Counted from the first letter of the stretch, positions 44,812 through 54,042 are shown. The stretch: 64,000 nucleotides of DNA from Candidatus Obscuribacterales bacterium (GCA_019746975.1 JAIERK010000042.1:1-64000); one strand, 5' to 3'. Notes: generated by a model not told the origin, from the sequence alone. Made by a program: numbers and translations.

Positions 44812-45074
44812 ATGCGAAAAGATAAAAGCGTTTGCGAATAATCGGTGTCGTTCGCCAGGTCTGGATTCAATCTGTGTCTAAGATAACAACGTGTTAGTTA
44901 CATGAAAGTAACGAGATTGAGCACAATAATTAAACGAACAATTTGAGATCGGGCGGTCTGATATGGAACGGTATTAATGCAGTATGTTTCTTGAATGGGC
45001 TGCCTTTCGCGAGTTCCCCATCGCCACGGCAACAACGCCGAGTTCAGATTCTAAGCGTCGACCGATGGAAATGC
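44812..45074. other. Gap between two hypothetical genes
   Basis: About 260 bases; no gene I can support on either strand. It contains the upstream region of 44323-44796. Confidence 0.4.
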
Positions 45075-45111
45075 CAATTAAGAGCTCGGCCCAGCGCCGA
45101 ACTCTTAATTG
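45075..45111 (-). terminator. Terminator-like hairpin after the 45157 gene
   Basis: CAATTAAGAG/CTCTTAATTG ten-base stem plus an inner TCGGC/GCCGA stem, 46 bases past the stop. The A/T-rich base of the stem is not followed by a U-run, so it may instead protect the transcript end. Confidence 0.55.
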
Positions 45112-45156
45112 TTGTCCCTATCATTCTGCTCCGTGTAAAACTTGTTTGATCAATAT

Positions 45157-45825
45157 CTATTTGTCTGGTTTTGAATTGCTTGAACCGTTGTGTTGTAGAT
45201 GGAGCTTCTTCTCCTCTTCGCGGTCGCTTCCTTTCGGAGCTGTGCCTTCATTGGACGATTTGTCTTTTCCGCCAGGAGATGGCTCCTCTGTTCTATCTTT
45301 CAGAGTATTGGTTCCCCCTGCTTTTTCAAACTCTTTTAAAAGGTCTTGTTTCGTAAACGATTTTTCTTTGGAACTCTTGCCCCTCTCGTTGAGCTTGGCT
45401 TCTGCGTCGCTTGCGGAACCCGGCATCGTGTCCTTTTTGAATTCGAGACCTTTGTCGAGACCACGTGCATCTTTCTCTGCATCAATTTCCGCCTTGCTTC
45501 GAGTTGATTCGACTAGATTGGGCGCCTTATCAGAGCCGTTCGGCTTCGCTGGCTCCGAGTCTTTGTCGTTCGGTACCTCCGTTTTTGCAAGTTTGGCGCT
45601 ATCTCCAACTTTATCTTCATTGCCTGTGGTGTCGGCACCACTGGTGGTATTGTCCTCTATCTCCAAATCATTTAACATGAAGCTGCCAGTGAATCTACTC
45701 GCTGCTGCGGCTAACTCTCTTGAGGCTGATGAATATAGCTCTTGCACAAAGCTTGCCATCGCGGCGCTGGAATTGTCCGATCTGTCGGTCGAGGGGTCTT
45801 GCGGTTGATCTGTTGGGTTGTACAT
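45157..45825 (-). CDS. Acidic disordered soluble protein
   Basis: 222 residues from ATG 45825 (AAGGGAG eight bases upstream). A short ordered N-terminal part (SFVQELYSSASRELAAAASRF, then a Phe/Met/Leu stretch) is followed by ~150 residues of Asp/Glu/Lys/Ser-rich chain with little hydrophobic content. No signal peptide. The Tyr-Ser-Ser-Arg helix resembles QSFLREMYSRDSRI in the neighbouring 46040 protein, so the two may share a family N-terminus. Function unknown. Confidence 0.6.
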   Translation of the reverse strand: MYNPTDQPQDPSTDRSDNSSAAMASFVQELYSSASRELAAAASRFTGSFMLNDLEIEDNTTSGADTTGNEDKVGDSAKLAKTEVPNDKDSEPAKPNGSDKAPNLVESTRSKAEIDAEKDARGLDKGLEFKKDTMPGSASDAEAKLNERGKSSKEKSFTKQDLLKEFEKAGGTNTLKDRTEEPSPGGKDKSSNEGTAPKGSDREEEKKLHLQHNGSSNSKPDK

Positions 45826-46039
45826 GAAGTGTTCTCCCTTGGTTTGATTCGCAATCGACGCCCATGCGCCACTTGCGATTTGGTCTCTGGTTGGCTGGTT
45901 CGGAGTTTTCAATGTACACACTGCAAAATTTTGATATCGATAAATAGAAACTGATCGATCAGAACCAATAGTTGTATCGGCGTTTTATTGTTCAAGATCT
46001 GGCGAAGCTCAGTAGGTGCGAGATTGTGCTTGTCTGAGG

Positions 46040-46843
46040 TTACTTCAAGTCGTACACACGAAGCATTTTGTCGAAGAATGCGTCGTCGGGCGCGCTAAGG
46101 ATCTTGCCGCTTTCCGAGTACAACGTTCCTCGCCGTTCACCGTTAGCTGGATAAACCACCTCGTACTCGATTTTTCCGGAGGGGAAGAACTGATAGATTG
46201 TCGTTGTACGTCCGGTCTTATCGGACAGAACGGTAGACTCCTTCGACCCGTCGGGTCTGTACTTGGTGAAGGCCTTACCACCTTTTCCATCCGGCATTGG
46301 CTCAGACTTGGAATCGAGCTTTCCATCTTCGTAGAGGTACACCGTATATCCTTTCTCGCCCGTCTCTACTTTCGAATTGAGCTTTCCGTTTTTGTAGAGG
46401 AACGTGGTAGTGTCCTTTCCGTTGTCGTCGTGTTCAATTCTTGTGGAGAGTCGTTCTGCACTATCGTAAGTCTCTGAGGTTTTCAAGGTTTTTCCATCAG
46501 CGCGAAATTCCAAAGTCGCGGTCTTCTTTCCACTTTCGTCTCGATCTGTTGATCTGGCGACAGTTTTGCCGTCTGCAGCAAATTCCAGCGTAGTACTGCC
46601 ACTGGAAGTTCTGATAGTTTCCACTCGTGGCTTTTGGGGCTGATCTGTTGGACTTTCGCTCTCTGTTGTGCTGGCGTCTAAAAAACTAACTTCATCTAGT
46701 TTGAACGATGTTTCCGGATTCACGGACGGGCTTATCCGTGAATCTCTGGAATACATCTCCCTTAGAAAGGATTGAAGACCGCCTCCAGTGCTGTCAAATT
46801 TCATACTGGAGTTGTTGGAATCGATCAGGTCGTTTATTAACAT
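46040..46843 (-). CDS. Soluble protein with MORN/YwqK-like repeats
   Basis: 267 residues from ATG 46843 (GAGGAG seven bases upstream). The N-terminal ~75 residues are variable with a Tyr-Ser helix. The rest is a chain of short beta units such as LEFAADGKTVARS, LEFRADGKTLKTS, FLYKNGKLNSKVE, YLYEDGKLDSKSE, FTKYRPDGSKEST and YQFFPSGKIEYEV. Such units resemble MORN or YwqK-type (antitoxin-component-like) repeats, thought to be binding surfaces. No signal peptide or catalytic motif. Confidence 0.7.
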   Translation of the reverse strand: MLINDLIDSNNSSMKFDSTGGGLQSFLREMYSRDSRISPSVNPETSFKLDEVSFLDASTTESESPTDQPQKPRVETIRTSSGSTTLEFAADGKTVARSTDRDESGKKTATLEFRADGKTLKTSETYDSAERLSTRIEHDDNGKDTTTFLYKNGKLNSKVETGEKGYTVYLYEDGKLDSKSEPMPDGKGGKAFTKYRPDGSKESTVLSDKTGRTTTIYQFFPSGKIEYEVVYPANGERRGTLYSESGKILSAPDDAFFDKMLRVYDLK

Positions 46844-46993
46844 GCTTATGCTCCTCAAGAAAAACTAGCAACAACACGACGGGGTGCGGTGCTTTGTTGC
46901 AGACAACGCTAACTGTGTTTGGGACCTCTCCGAACTGAGGGTGCACTGTTCGGATGAGTCCAGAATAATCGGCGGTTGTGAACTACTAGTGAA

Positions 46994-47665
46994 CTAATCC
47001 GAAATCTTGTATCCAACGCCGTGTACGTTAGAAATTATCGAGGCGCTACCCTCGATGTCTATCTTCTTTCTGAGCTTCTTAATCGCGGTTCTCAGTGACT
47101 CTGGGCTGCGTTCTGCGTTGAAGTCTGCAGTGCGCTCCAAGATCGAATCTGTCGAGAGAACCGATCCTTTGTTTCGTAATAGGAGTTCTAAAATTCTAAA
47201 CTCGAGATTTTGCAGTGATACCAGTTTTCCTGCGACGGATACTGATTTTGCTGTCGGGTTGAGTATGACTTCTCCGGATTGGAGGACCGACTCTGTCACG
47301 TCCCTCGATCTTTTTAGAAGACCCTTGATACGCAGTGACAGCTCCTTTAAATTAAAAGGTTTGCTGAGATAATCGTCCGCCCCTGAACCGAAGCCGAGCT
47401 CCTTATCCTCAATTTGATCCTTTGTGGTAAGCATGATAATCGGGCTTTGTCCGCCTGAGTCTCTGTAACTCTGGCACACGTCGAAGCCGCTCATATGAGG
47501 AAGGTTGATGTCCAGCACTATGACATCATAGGTGAAGGATTTCATCAAATTAAGTGCATCCGATCCGGAGCCCGTATGTTCGACGAGGTGATTCTCGAAT
47601 TCGAGCCACCGCTTTATATTCGCAGCTAAGCTCAGGTCATCGTCAACTATAAGTATCTTTGCCAT
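46994..47665 (-). CDS. OmpR/PhoB-family response regulator
   Basis: 223 residues from ATG 47665 (MAKILIVDDDLS). Receiver with phospho-Asp in VLDINLPHMSGFD, Thr in MLTTK and Lys in YLSKPF; winged helix (LQNLEFRILELLLRNKGSVLSTDS, SLRTAIKKLRKKID, NVHGVGYKIS). Divergent from the kinase at 47738 with only about 70 bases between starts, so one shared promoter region probably drives both and the two form a pair. Confidence 0.92.
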   Translation of the reverse strand: MAKILIVDDDLSLAANIKRWLEFENHLVEHTGSGSDALNLMKSFTYDVIVLDINLPHMSGFDVCQSYRDSGGQSPIIMLTTKDQIEDKELGFGSGADDYLSKPFNLKELSLRIKGLLKRSRDVTESVLQSGEVILNPTAKSVSVAGKLVSLQNLEFRILELLLRNKGSVLSTDSILERTADFNAERSPESLRTAIKKLRKKIDIEGSASIISNVHGVGYKISD

Positions 47666-47737
47666 TCCGTTCGGTTTTGAGCAGACAGATTGGTTGTACC
47701 ACGTGAGTGCCGGATATAAAAGCGTCGCACGCATCGC

Positions 47738-49237
47738 TTGAATATTCCGGAGTGTACACTAAAATGGTGGCAGTTAATATGGCATGGTGTCTTTGTGAGT
47801 TGGAAGCTTAGACAGAAAGGAATTGCTTTGGTTTGTTTGCCGTTGTGCTTTCAAGTCGTATTTCTAATTGTCCTTATCAACGCGCTGTCGAACGCGGACG
47901 CCGCTCTTCAACGAGAGTCGACGTCAAAATATCTGATCTACACCGCGAGCAATGTGCTTCGACATTCTATCGACTGTGCTACTGCCGGTGCAATGTACAA
48001 CTTCACGCACCAGCAATCTGCGCGTGACAAGAGCGTGCTCTCAATGCAACTGATGAAGCAGGGATACGAAGAGATTAGTCAAAAGAGTTCGAGCGACAAG
48101 GGGCAAGCTGACCGAATCGCCGCATGCAAGGAGACTATTGCGTCCGCGGAAAATGCTCTTAACCGGCTGCTCAATAAGATCGACGATTATTCGGAAGGTA
48201 TGAAGGTTTTTGCTAACAATAGTGGTCTGTCATCGGAGAAACGTTTGCTCGATGATATATCCCGACGAACATCTGACTTTATCGAGGCCGAGCGCATTCT
48301 GTGCGATAGCTTTACCGGTCAACTACGACGAGCGAGACAAAATGTCGTTGTCATACTCGTCGTAGGTATTGGATTGAATATCGTCATTGCCATTGGTGCG
48401 GCTGTGTTTTTCTTCCAGAACATAGCGACGCGAATTGAAAGACTTAAGAAGAGTACCGACCTGATTTCTGGAAAGAAAACATCGCCGATCAATCGTCAAG
48501 GCGATGAAATTTTACAGTTAGATCTGGCTTTTCAGCAGGCAATCACGGACCTCCACGAGTCAGAGGAGATGAGGCGACAACTCGTAGCAATGGTAGGTCA
48601 CGATCTTCGCTCTCCTCTCACCTCCATCGATGCTGCACTTACCTTGATTTCGGAAGGCGCTGCCGGCGAAGTTTCCGACGAAGCGAAGACGATCACGCGC
48701 AACGCTTCCCTCGATATCGGTCGATTGGTGCGGTTGACCAATGATCTCCTCGACGCGGAGCAGCTTGTGTCTGGGAGTATTTCGCTTAAACCAACTTCGG
48801 TTTCTGCCCGGAAATTGATTGCGGATGCAATCAGGGCGATGGAGTTCTCCTCAATCAATTACAGTGTGGCGATAGAGCAGAAGCTCGAAAATGACTTTCA
48901 ATTTTCGGCTGATTCGAATCGATTGAATCAGGTGCTTTGCAATTTGATAGGCAACGCAATTAAGTTTTCACCGCACGGCAGCAAGATTGTTGTGGACGCC
49001 AGTGAAAATGGCGACAAAGTTGAGTTCACCGTAGTTGATACCGGATGCGGAATCGCAGTGGAACATCAAAATGCGATCTTTGATAGCTTCGTTAAGATTG
49101 GCGATCACTCGAATTCTGGAAAGGGTCTTGGACTAGCAATCTGCAAGGCGCTTGTGGAGCTACATGGCGGACAGATTGGCGTCGAAAGCGTGCCTGGCCA
49201 GGGGTCTGCATTTTGGTTTCGTGTGCCTAAGAAATAG
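47738..49237 (+). CDS. Membrane HAMP sensor histidine kinase
   Basis: 499 residues. TM1 (about 28-50, GIALVCLPLCFQVVFLIVLI), helical periplasmic sensor (52-205), TM2 (208-230), HAMP, HisKA (VGHDLRSPLTSIDAALTLI), HATPase (NLIGNAIKFSP, DTGCGI, GKGLGLAICK). Partner of the divergent regulator at 46994. The TTG start is uncertain; a GTG about 19 codons on would still keep TM1. Paralogous in plan to the kinase at 31018. Confidence 0.9.
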   Translation: MNIPECTLKWWQLIWHGVFVSWKLRQKGIALVCLPLCFQVVFLIVLINALSNADAALQRESTSKYLIYTASNVLRHSIDCATAGAMYNFTHQQSARDKSVLSMQLMKQGYEEISQKSSSDKGQADRIAACKETIASAENALNRLLNKIDDYSEGMKVFANNSGLSSEKRLLDDISRRTSDFIEAERILCDSFTGQLRRARQNVVVILVVGIGLNIVIAIGAAVFFFQNIATRIERLKKSTDLISGKKTSPINRQGDEILQLDLAFQQAITDLHESEEMRRQLVAMVGHDLRSPLTSIDAALTLISEGAAGEVSDEAKTITRNASLDIGRLVRLTNDLLDAEQLVSGSISLKPTSVSARKLIADAIRAMEFSSINYSVAIEQKLENDFQFSADSNRLNQVLCNLIGNAIKFSPHGSKIVVDASENGDKVEFTVVDTGCGIAVEHQNAIFDSFVKIGDHSNSGKGLGLAICKALVELHGGQIGVESVPGQGSAFWFRVPKK

Positions 49238-49650
49238 TCCGGATAGTTCAATGTTACTGATCTGTGAGGCTATACATCCGCACCCCGGCACGTCGACGAT
49301 CGAAACGAAATAAGCGTCTATCTCCTGAACGGCGTGTTGCCAACCCTCGTGCATTTGATGCAAACGTGATTCGCTTCTGCTCCGTCTTGCGCGTAGCGGG
49401 CGAACCAACTGGCAGGTTGATCGAAGTCTTGCTTAGCAAGTTTGCAATGATAAGCAGGCTATGTTTCATCAACGCAAATCATACCGTTGTACCTATTGGC
49501 GCTGGCGGTCCCAGGTGAACGTCCGACGAGCAAGCGCCTGTACCGACCTACGATCTTCTCAAAAATTCTCCCAGTCGGCCATCAATGCAGTCCAGTTTTT
49601 GTCCTATTTGACTTCTATAGTCTGTGCATGCAACGAAAGGAGTTTGAATT
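49238..49650. other. Gap after the HAMP kinase gene
   Basis: About 410 bases. Open frames exist on both strands but none has a ribosome site or recognisable protein. It holds the AAAGGAG ribosome site of the next gene (49638-49644). Confidence 0.4.
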
Positions 49651-49995
49651 ATGGTCAAGTTTTATGCAATCTGTGCCTGCCTGATGGCTTGCCTGGAGAT
49701 TCTAGACAATGTATCCAACCTGGTTACTAACGGTCAGGTTTCGCTTATCAACTTTTTGGTGGCACCTTTCGAGATGTTCTGGTTCGTTGCTTCGATAGTG
49801 GCTATCTTTGTACTTCGCAGCCAGAAGGCCTCGACGCTATCGCCCCTGTTTTTTCTCGGGTATTTCGCATTTGCATTTGTCTTCGTTTTGTTCAATGGAC
49901 TTCCTCTGCCAACCTGGTTTTATGTTTTTGTCTTGGTTGCAGCGGGTGCTTATTTCCTGATCAATGTCTCCTTGTTAAAACAAAGCCGAGCATAG
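49651..49995 (+). CDS. Small four-helix membrane protein
   Basis: 114 residues; ATG with AAAGGAG eight bases upstream. Four hydrophobic helices (FYAICACLMACLEIL; LINFLVAPFEMFWFVASIVAIFV in two parts; FLGYFAFAFVFVLF; FYVFVLVAAGAYFLINVSLL) and very short loops. No conserved polar motif recognised. It stands alone upstream of the glutamine-synthetase-like gene. Confidence 0.65.
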   Translation: MVKFYAICACLMACLEILDNVSNLVTNGQVSLINFLVAPFEMFWFVASIVAIFVLRSQKASTLSPLFFLGYFAFAFVFVLFNGLPLPTWFYVFVLVAAGAYFLINVSLLKQSRA

Positions 49996-50116
49996 GTCAG
50001 ACGCGAGAGTGGAGGGTCCTCCAGGCGATTAAATCGAGCTTGGGCATACCATGGACACTGCTCTGCTCACACTTCGACTCAAGCGGTCACTCGCCATGAA
50101 AAGGTGGTAGTATCGT

Positions 50117-51505
50117 GTGGTTTTTAACCGGCATGGTAATGACCCAGTGATTCGAAAAGTCGATCGTACGAAGGACGATGTCCTGGAAACAGCTAGCAAA
50201 TTCGGTGTGAATTTGGTGCGATTCCTGTACACGGACTTCTGCAGCATGGTTCGTGGCAAAAGCTCGTCCTTACCAAGGCTGAAGGACAGAATCGACACCG
50301 GGATCGGACTCGTCAAGGGACAGTTGGCGATGAACTCGCTTGACAAGCCTCAAAGTGATACCGGATTAGGTGCGGTTGGGGAAGTCCGGATGGTGCCGGA
50401 CCTTTCCACCTTCACGGTCTTGCCTTATGTTTCGAACACTGGTCTCATGCTGTGCGATTTGATCGAGTTGGATCAACAGCCGTGGAAGCTTTGTCCGCGT
50501 TCGTTACTCAAGCAACAGATAGAAGAAGCGGACAAAATGGGTTTCTCCATTCAAGCAGCATTCGAGCCTGAGTTCATGATGGGGACGAAAGACTTCGATG
50601 GTCGATTCGTCCACCTGGATTCGAGCGTATGCTTCGGAACTGATGGACATAACAGAGCAAATAAATTTGTTTCCAAATTGGTCGATTACTTGCACCGCCA
50701 GCGGTTGCACGTCGAGCAGTACTACCCGGAGCTTGGGCACGGTCAACATGAGGTGAGCATCTCTCATGCGCCTGCTTTGACTGCTTGCGATCAATACATT
50801 ATTTTTCGTGAAACATTGCGAGGCTTAGCAATGGAGCAAGATATGCTCGTCACATGCGCACCCAAGCCATTCGAAGATCAGCCGGGCAACGGGTGTCACA
50901 TTCACCTGTCTGTTTGGGATCAATATGGTGAGAGGAATTTGCTCTGGAGTGATAAAGGACTGAGTGAATTCGGCAAGCATTTCGTTGCTGGAATAGTGGC
51001 GCATTTGCCCGGATTAGCAGCGATGCTCGCTCCTTCTGTAAATTCATACAGGCGCCTCCAGCCGAAGAGCTGGGCGTCGGCCTTCACCTGTTGGGGGTAT
51101 GAAAATCGCGAAGCGGCGGTTCGAATTCCGTCGTTGTACTGGGGTCATGAAATGGCTTCCTCCAACATCGAGGTAAAGTGCGTGGACAGTACGATGAATC
51201 CGTACCTCGCACTGGCCAGTCTTATAGCATGTGGGCTGGACGGAGTCAGGAAAAAAGTGGTGCCACCGGAGCCGGTGGCAGGAGATCCGGCAGATCTAAC
51301 AGACGACGAGTGTGCTAAACATGGGGTCCAGCGCTTGCCCCATTCCCTGCATAAAGCACTTGTCGAACTCGAGGCCGATCGCTTCTTGATGAGCACTCTT
51401 GGAGAAGAGCTTTCGAACGCCTATATCATCGTCAAATCTTCTGAAGTGCAAGCTTTCGCCCTCGATAACGAGTTCGAGCTGGCCCATCACCGGATGCGGT
51501 ACTAG
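50117..51505 (+). CDS. Glutamine-synthetase-family ligase
   Basis: 462 residues. Beta-grasp N-domain (VNLVRFLYTDFCSMVRGKS), then the catalytic domain with metal-binding FEPEFM (Glu), ELGHGQHEVS, NGCHIHLSVWD, NSYRRLQP and the substrate region ENREAAVRIP. The wording is that of GlnA-like enzymes (gamma-glutamyl-polyamine or similar ligases) rather than housekeeping GlnA: the Tyr adenylylation region is not recognisable. Joins ammonia or an amine to glutamate using ATP. The GTG start follows AAGGTGG. Three bases before an amidohydrolase gene. Confidence 0.85.
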   Translation: MVFNRHGNDPVIRKVDRTKDDVLETASKFGVNLVRFLYTDFCSMVRGKSSSLPRLKDRIDTGIGLVKGQLAMNSLDKPQSDTGLGAVGEVRMVPDLSTFTVLPYVSNTGLMLCDLIELDQQPWKLCPRSLLKQQIEEADKMGFSIQAAFEPEFMMGTKDFDGRFVHLDSSVCFGTDGHNRANKFVSKLVDYLHRQRLHVEQYYPELGHGQHEVSISHAPALTACDQYIIFRETLRGLAMEQDMLVTCAPKPFEDQPGNGCHIHLSVWDQYGERNLLWSDKGLSEFGKHFVAGIVAHLPGLAAMLAPSVNSYRRLQPKSWASAFTCWGYENREAAVRIPSLYWGHEMASSNIEVKCVDSTMNPYLALASLIACGLDGVRKKVVPPEPVAGDPADLTDDECAKHGVQRLPHSLHKALVELEADRFLMSTLGEELSNAYIIVKSSEVQAFALDNEFELAHHRMRY

Positions 51506-51508
51506 TAG

Positions 51509-52654
51509 ATGTCGATGAAAGTTGATCTGTCCGAGACAATTCTGATAGATAATCACGCGCATTCGCTGTTGAAAGGATTTCTCGACGTAGACGTTCTTCA
51601 ATTCCGTCGCTCTTTCTCGGAATCGCAATCAATGAGCTATATCGAGAGACATGCGCATCATTCACTGACCTACATCAATATGCTCCACCGGCTCAGGAAA
51701 TTGTTGCCATTCGAGACCGAGGATGAGCTTATCGAGCTGCGCCAGAAGATGTCGCCGTCCGACTACCTGAATACGCTCTTTGATGATGCTTCGATTGGGG
51801 CGTTGCTCGTGGACAATGGTTTTATGTCAGACGTCATGCTCGCCAACAACGAATTGGCAAAGATGAGTGAACGTCCTGTATATAAGATTATGAGGCTGGA
51901 GGCGATGTTCGAACGGTTGATTCGGCAGCGGATGTCGTTTTCCAAATTAGAAAGGGGGATTCAAGAGGAAATTCTCGAAGCTTCCTCAGATCTGGTGGGT
52001 TTGAAAACAATTGCCGCGTATCGGGGTGGACTTCCTACGGACTGTGCGGTCGAGAGATCTCTTGCGGAGACGGAGTACAAAGAGATCTGTGGATCATTGT
52101 CGGATATCGCCCACTTCAGGATAGAGAAGTCCGCCCTGTATCACTATCTCTTGTTTCACGCCTTCGAGGCATCAATTCAAGCAGGGCTGCCAATTCAAAT
52201 CCACTCTGGATTCGGCGATACCGATCTTATGCTCGATCAGGCTAATCCGGTGTTACTGACTTCCGTCTTGAAGTCCAAGCGCTTTAACGGGGCGAGGTTT
52301 GTGTTCCTCCACTGCTTTCCGTATCATAAGGAAGCTGCATATCTTTGCTCCGTTTTTCCGAATTGCTATATGGATTTATCTCTAACAGTGGTGCTGGCTT
52401 CCGCTACTGCCAAACAGGTGATGCTGGAATCCATGGCTGTTGCACCAACGACAAAGATACTTGGTGGTACTGATGGACACAGCGTCCCGGAGATGCACTG
52501 GTATGGCGCGCTAGTCACGAAGGAAGCACTGCAGGCGGTGCTCGGTCAACTTGTCGGAGATAACTTCATCAGGTCTGTTGACGCTATGAGCATCGCGGAA
52601 AAATTTCTCTACGGTAATACCAGAGATCTCTACAACCTTGAAGGGTTGGGTTGA
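51509..52654 (+). CDS. Amidohydrolase family protein (FluG N-domain type)
   Basis: 381 residues. Metal-dependent amidohydrolase pattern: IDNHAHSLL near the N-terminus, PIQIHSGFGD, FLHCFPYHKEAAYL and GTDGHSVPE, giving the His, His and Asp ligands of amidohydrolase-2 enzymes. It starts three bases after the glutamine-synthetase-like gene. Known: fungal FluG fuses these same two domains. The pair probably makes and/or hydrolyses a gamma-glutamyl compound (inference). Confidence 0.85.
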   Translation: MSMKVDLSETILIDNHAHSLLKGFLDVDVLQFRRSFSESQSMSYIERHAHHSLTYINMLHRLRKLLPFETEDELIELRQKMSPSDYLNTLFDDASIGALLVDNGFMSDVMLANNELAKMSERPVYKIMRLEAMFERLIRQRMSFSKLERGIQEEILEASSDLVGLKTIAAYRGGLPTDCAVERSLAETEYKEICGSLSDIAHFRIEKSALYHYLLFHAFEASIQAGLPIQIHSGFGDTDLMLDQANPVLLTSVLKSKRFNGARFVFLHCFPYHKEAAYLCSVFPNCYMDLSLTVVLASATAKQVMLESMAVAPTTKILGGTDGHSVPEMHWYGALVTKEALQAVLGQLVGDNFIRSVDAMSIAEKFLYGNTRDLYNLEGLG

Positions 52655-52912
52655 TTCCCTACAGGACGCTGTTCGGTACATCCAACGTGAACTCGTCTGA
52701 GCGTCCAGTGCACGTGCCGGCTGCAAGAATTGGGACCGCCGGCTTCTAGCCGATTTCTCCACCGGTTCAGTCGGTCACTAAGCGGACAGTCAGGTCAGTT
52801 CTCCGCGACAGCCGATGTTGGCTCCACACTCAATGATGTAACCGCCATAGCGATGCTAGTTACAATCGATGTGGATGCTAATGGGGAGCTACTTTTTGAG
52901 CAATATGCTTTA
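52655..52912. other. Gap between the amidohydrolase gene and korB
   Basis: No gene apart from the korB-like fragment. A GCCGGC...GCCGGC inverted pair near 52709-52735 could form a hairpin after the amidohydrolase gene. Confidence 0.4.
52790..52835 (+). pseudogene. Short korB-like duplicate fragment
   Basis: GGTCAGTTCTCCGCGACAGC and on through GATGTTGGCTCCACACTCAA repeats, almost base for base, a stretch inside korB (opposite strand, about 53543-53592), encoding QFSATADVGSTLND. The flanks do not match. It lies about 180 bases beyond the end of korB in inverted orientation. Confidence 0.7.
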
Positions 52913-52942
52913 CAGGCTAGCACCATATCTGGTACTAGCCTG
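52913..52942 (-). terminator. Terminator-like hairpin after korB
   Basis: CAGGCTAG (52913-52920) pairs with CTAGCCTG (52935-52942), with an inner ACCA/TGGT stem, 31 bases past the korB stop. Only a weak U-tract follows. Confidence 0.6.
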
Positions 52943-52972
52943 CAAAATTAGCTTGATTGTCTCGCGATTCGC

Positions 52973-54031
52973 TTAGGTAAGGGACGCCATGATTTCGTCC
53001 AGAGCTTCTTTCGGCGGTCGGAGTTCGTTGGGCGTGAGCGAGGACAACGGCTTATCGACGAGATTCGCCAGCTTCGTGAAGCTCGGCGTTTCCTGATCGA
53101 TGTAGAGCAGTCCGGTAAGCAGCGTGCCATCTTTGTGCGACTGGTGAATAGCGCGATCTGCTGCGAAACGATCGGTTGGATTGTAATCCAGACCAAGCTT
53201 TTTCAGCCGCAGGTGCGAACCGTCATGCATTTCAACGTCTTGAACAGTACCCGGTTCGTAATCCACCGTGATCTGCTCGTAGAACGGAATGAAGCCGAGT
53301 TCGTGAAGCGGTCTGTCCACTTCTTTGGCGTGTTTGTAGCTCTTGGTCGATCCTTCGTGGTTGTTGAAGGTGACGCAGGGACTGATTACGTCGAGCAATG
53401 CTGTACCCTCATGCGCGAGAGCTGCTTTGATCAATGCAACCAATTGTTTGGGATCGCCGGCGAAGGAGCGAGCTACGAAGCCGCAGCCCAGTTCTATAGC
53501 CAATCCGCAAAGGTCAATAGCGGTCTGGCGATTGACGGTTCCATCCTTAAGGGTGGAGCCAACATCGGCTGTCGCGGAGAACTGACCTTTGGTCAATCCG
53601 TAGACTCCGTTGTTCTCAACGATGTAGATCATAGGAACATTACGTCGAATAAGGTGTCCGAACTGACCAAGTCCGATACTGGCCGTATCACCGTCGCCGC
53701 TTACGCCAACCATATAAAGCTTGTGATTAGCCATATGTGCGCCGGTCGCTACCGAAGGCATACGTCCGTGTACGGAGTTGAATCCGTGGGAGCGACTCAG
53801 AAAGTAAGCGGGTGTTTTGCTGGAGCAACCGATTCCGCTGAGCTTCGCTACTTGATGCGGCTCGATGGAGAGTTCCCAGAACGCTTTGATGATTTGACTT
53901 GTGATTGCGTCGTGTCCGCAGCCGTCACAGAGAGTTGAAGGCGAGCCTTTGTAATCAGCCAGGGTCAAACCGAGCTTATTGGTTTGAGGTGCCTTTCCGG
54001 CTGGGCTTGGGGATGTTACTTCTTGAACCAT
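52973..54031 (-). CDS. korB: 2-oxoacid:ferredoxin oxidoreductase, beta subunit
   Basis: 352 residues. LCDGCGHDAITSQII and GIGCSSKTPAYF at the cofactor end, then the thiamine-diphosphate motif GDGDTASIGLGQFGHLIRRN...ENNGVYGLTKGQ. Oxidises 2-oxoglutarate (or pyruvate) to the acyl-CoA with CO2 release, reducing ferredoxin. The beta subunit holds the thiamine diphosphate and an iron-sulfur cluster ligated by Cys residues like those seen. Immediately downstream of korA (11-base gap), forming one operon. Confidence 0.92.
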   Translation of the reverse strand: MVQEVTSPSPAGKAPQTNKLGLTLADYKGSPSTLCDGCGHDAITSQIIKAFWELSIEPHQVAKLSGIGCSSKTPAYFLSRSHGFNSVHGRMPSVATGAHMANHKLYMVGVSGDGDTASIGLGQFGHLIRRNVPMIYIVENNGVYGLTKGQFSATADVGSTLKDGTVNRQTAIDLCGLAIELGCGFVARSFAGDPKQLVALIKAALAHEGTALLDVISPCVTFNNHEGSTKSYKHAKEVDRPLHELGFIPFYEQITVDYEPGTVQDVEMHDGSHLRLKKLGLDYNPTDRFAADRAIHQSHKDGTLLTGLLYIDQETPSFTKLANLVDKPLSSLTPNELRPPKEALDEIMASLT

Positions 54032-54042
54032 GATTTTAAGAC

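Noticed and set aside
44984-45808. 274-codon plus-strand frame
   Set aside because: Ser/Leu-rich antisense of the acidic 45157 protein; lacks a ribosome site.
49254-49518. Overlapping frames on both strands after the HAMP kinase
   Set aside because: No ribosome site, basic low-quality composition and no recognisable domain.
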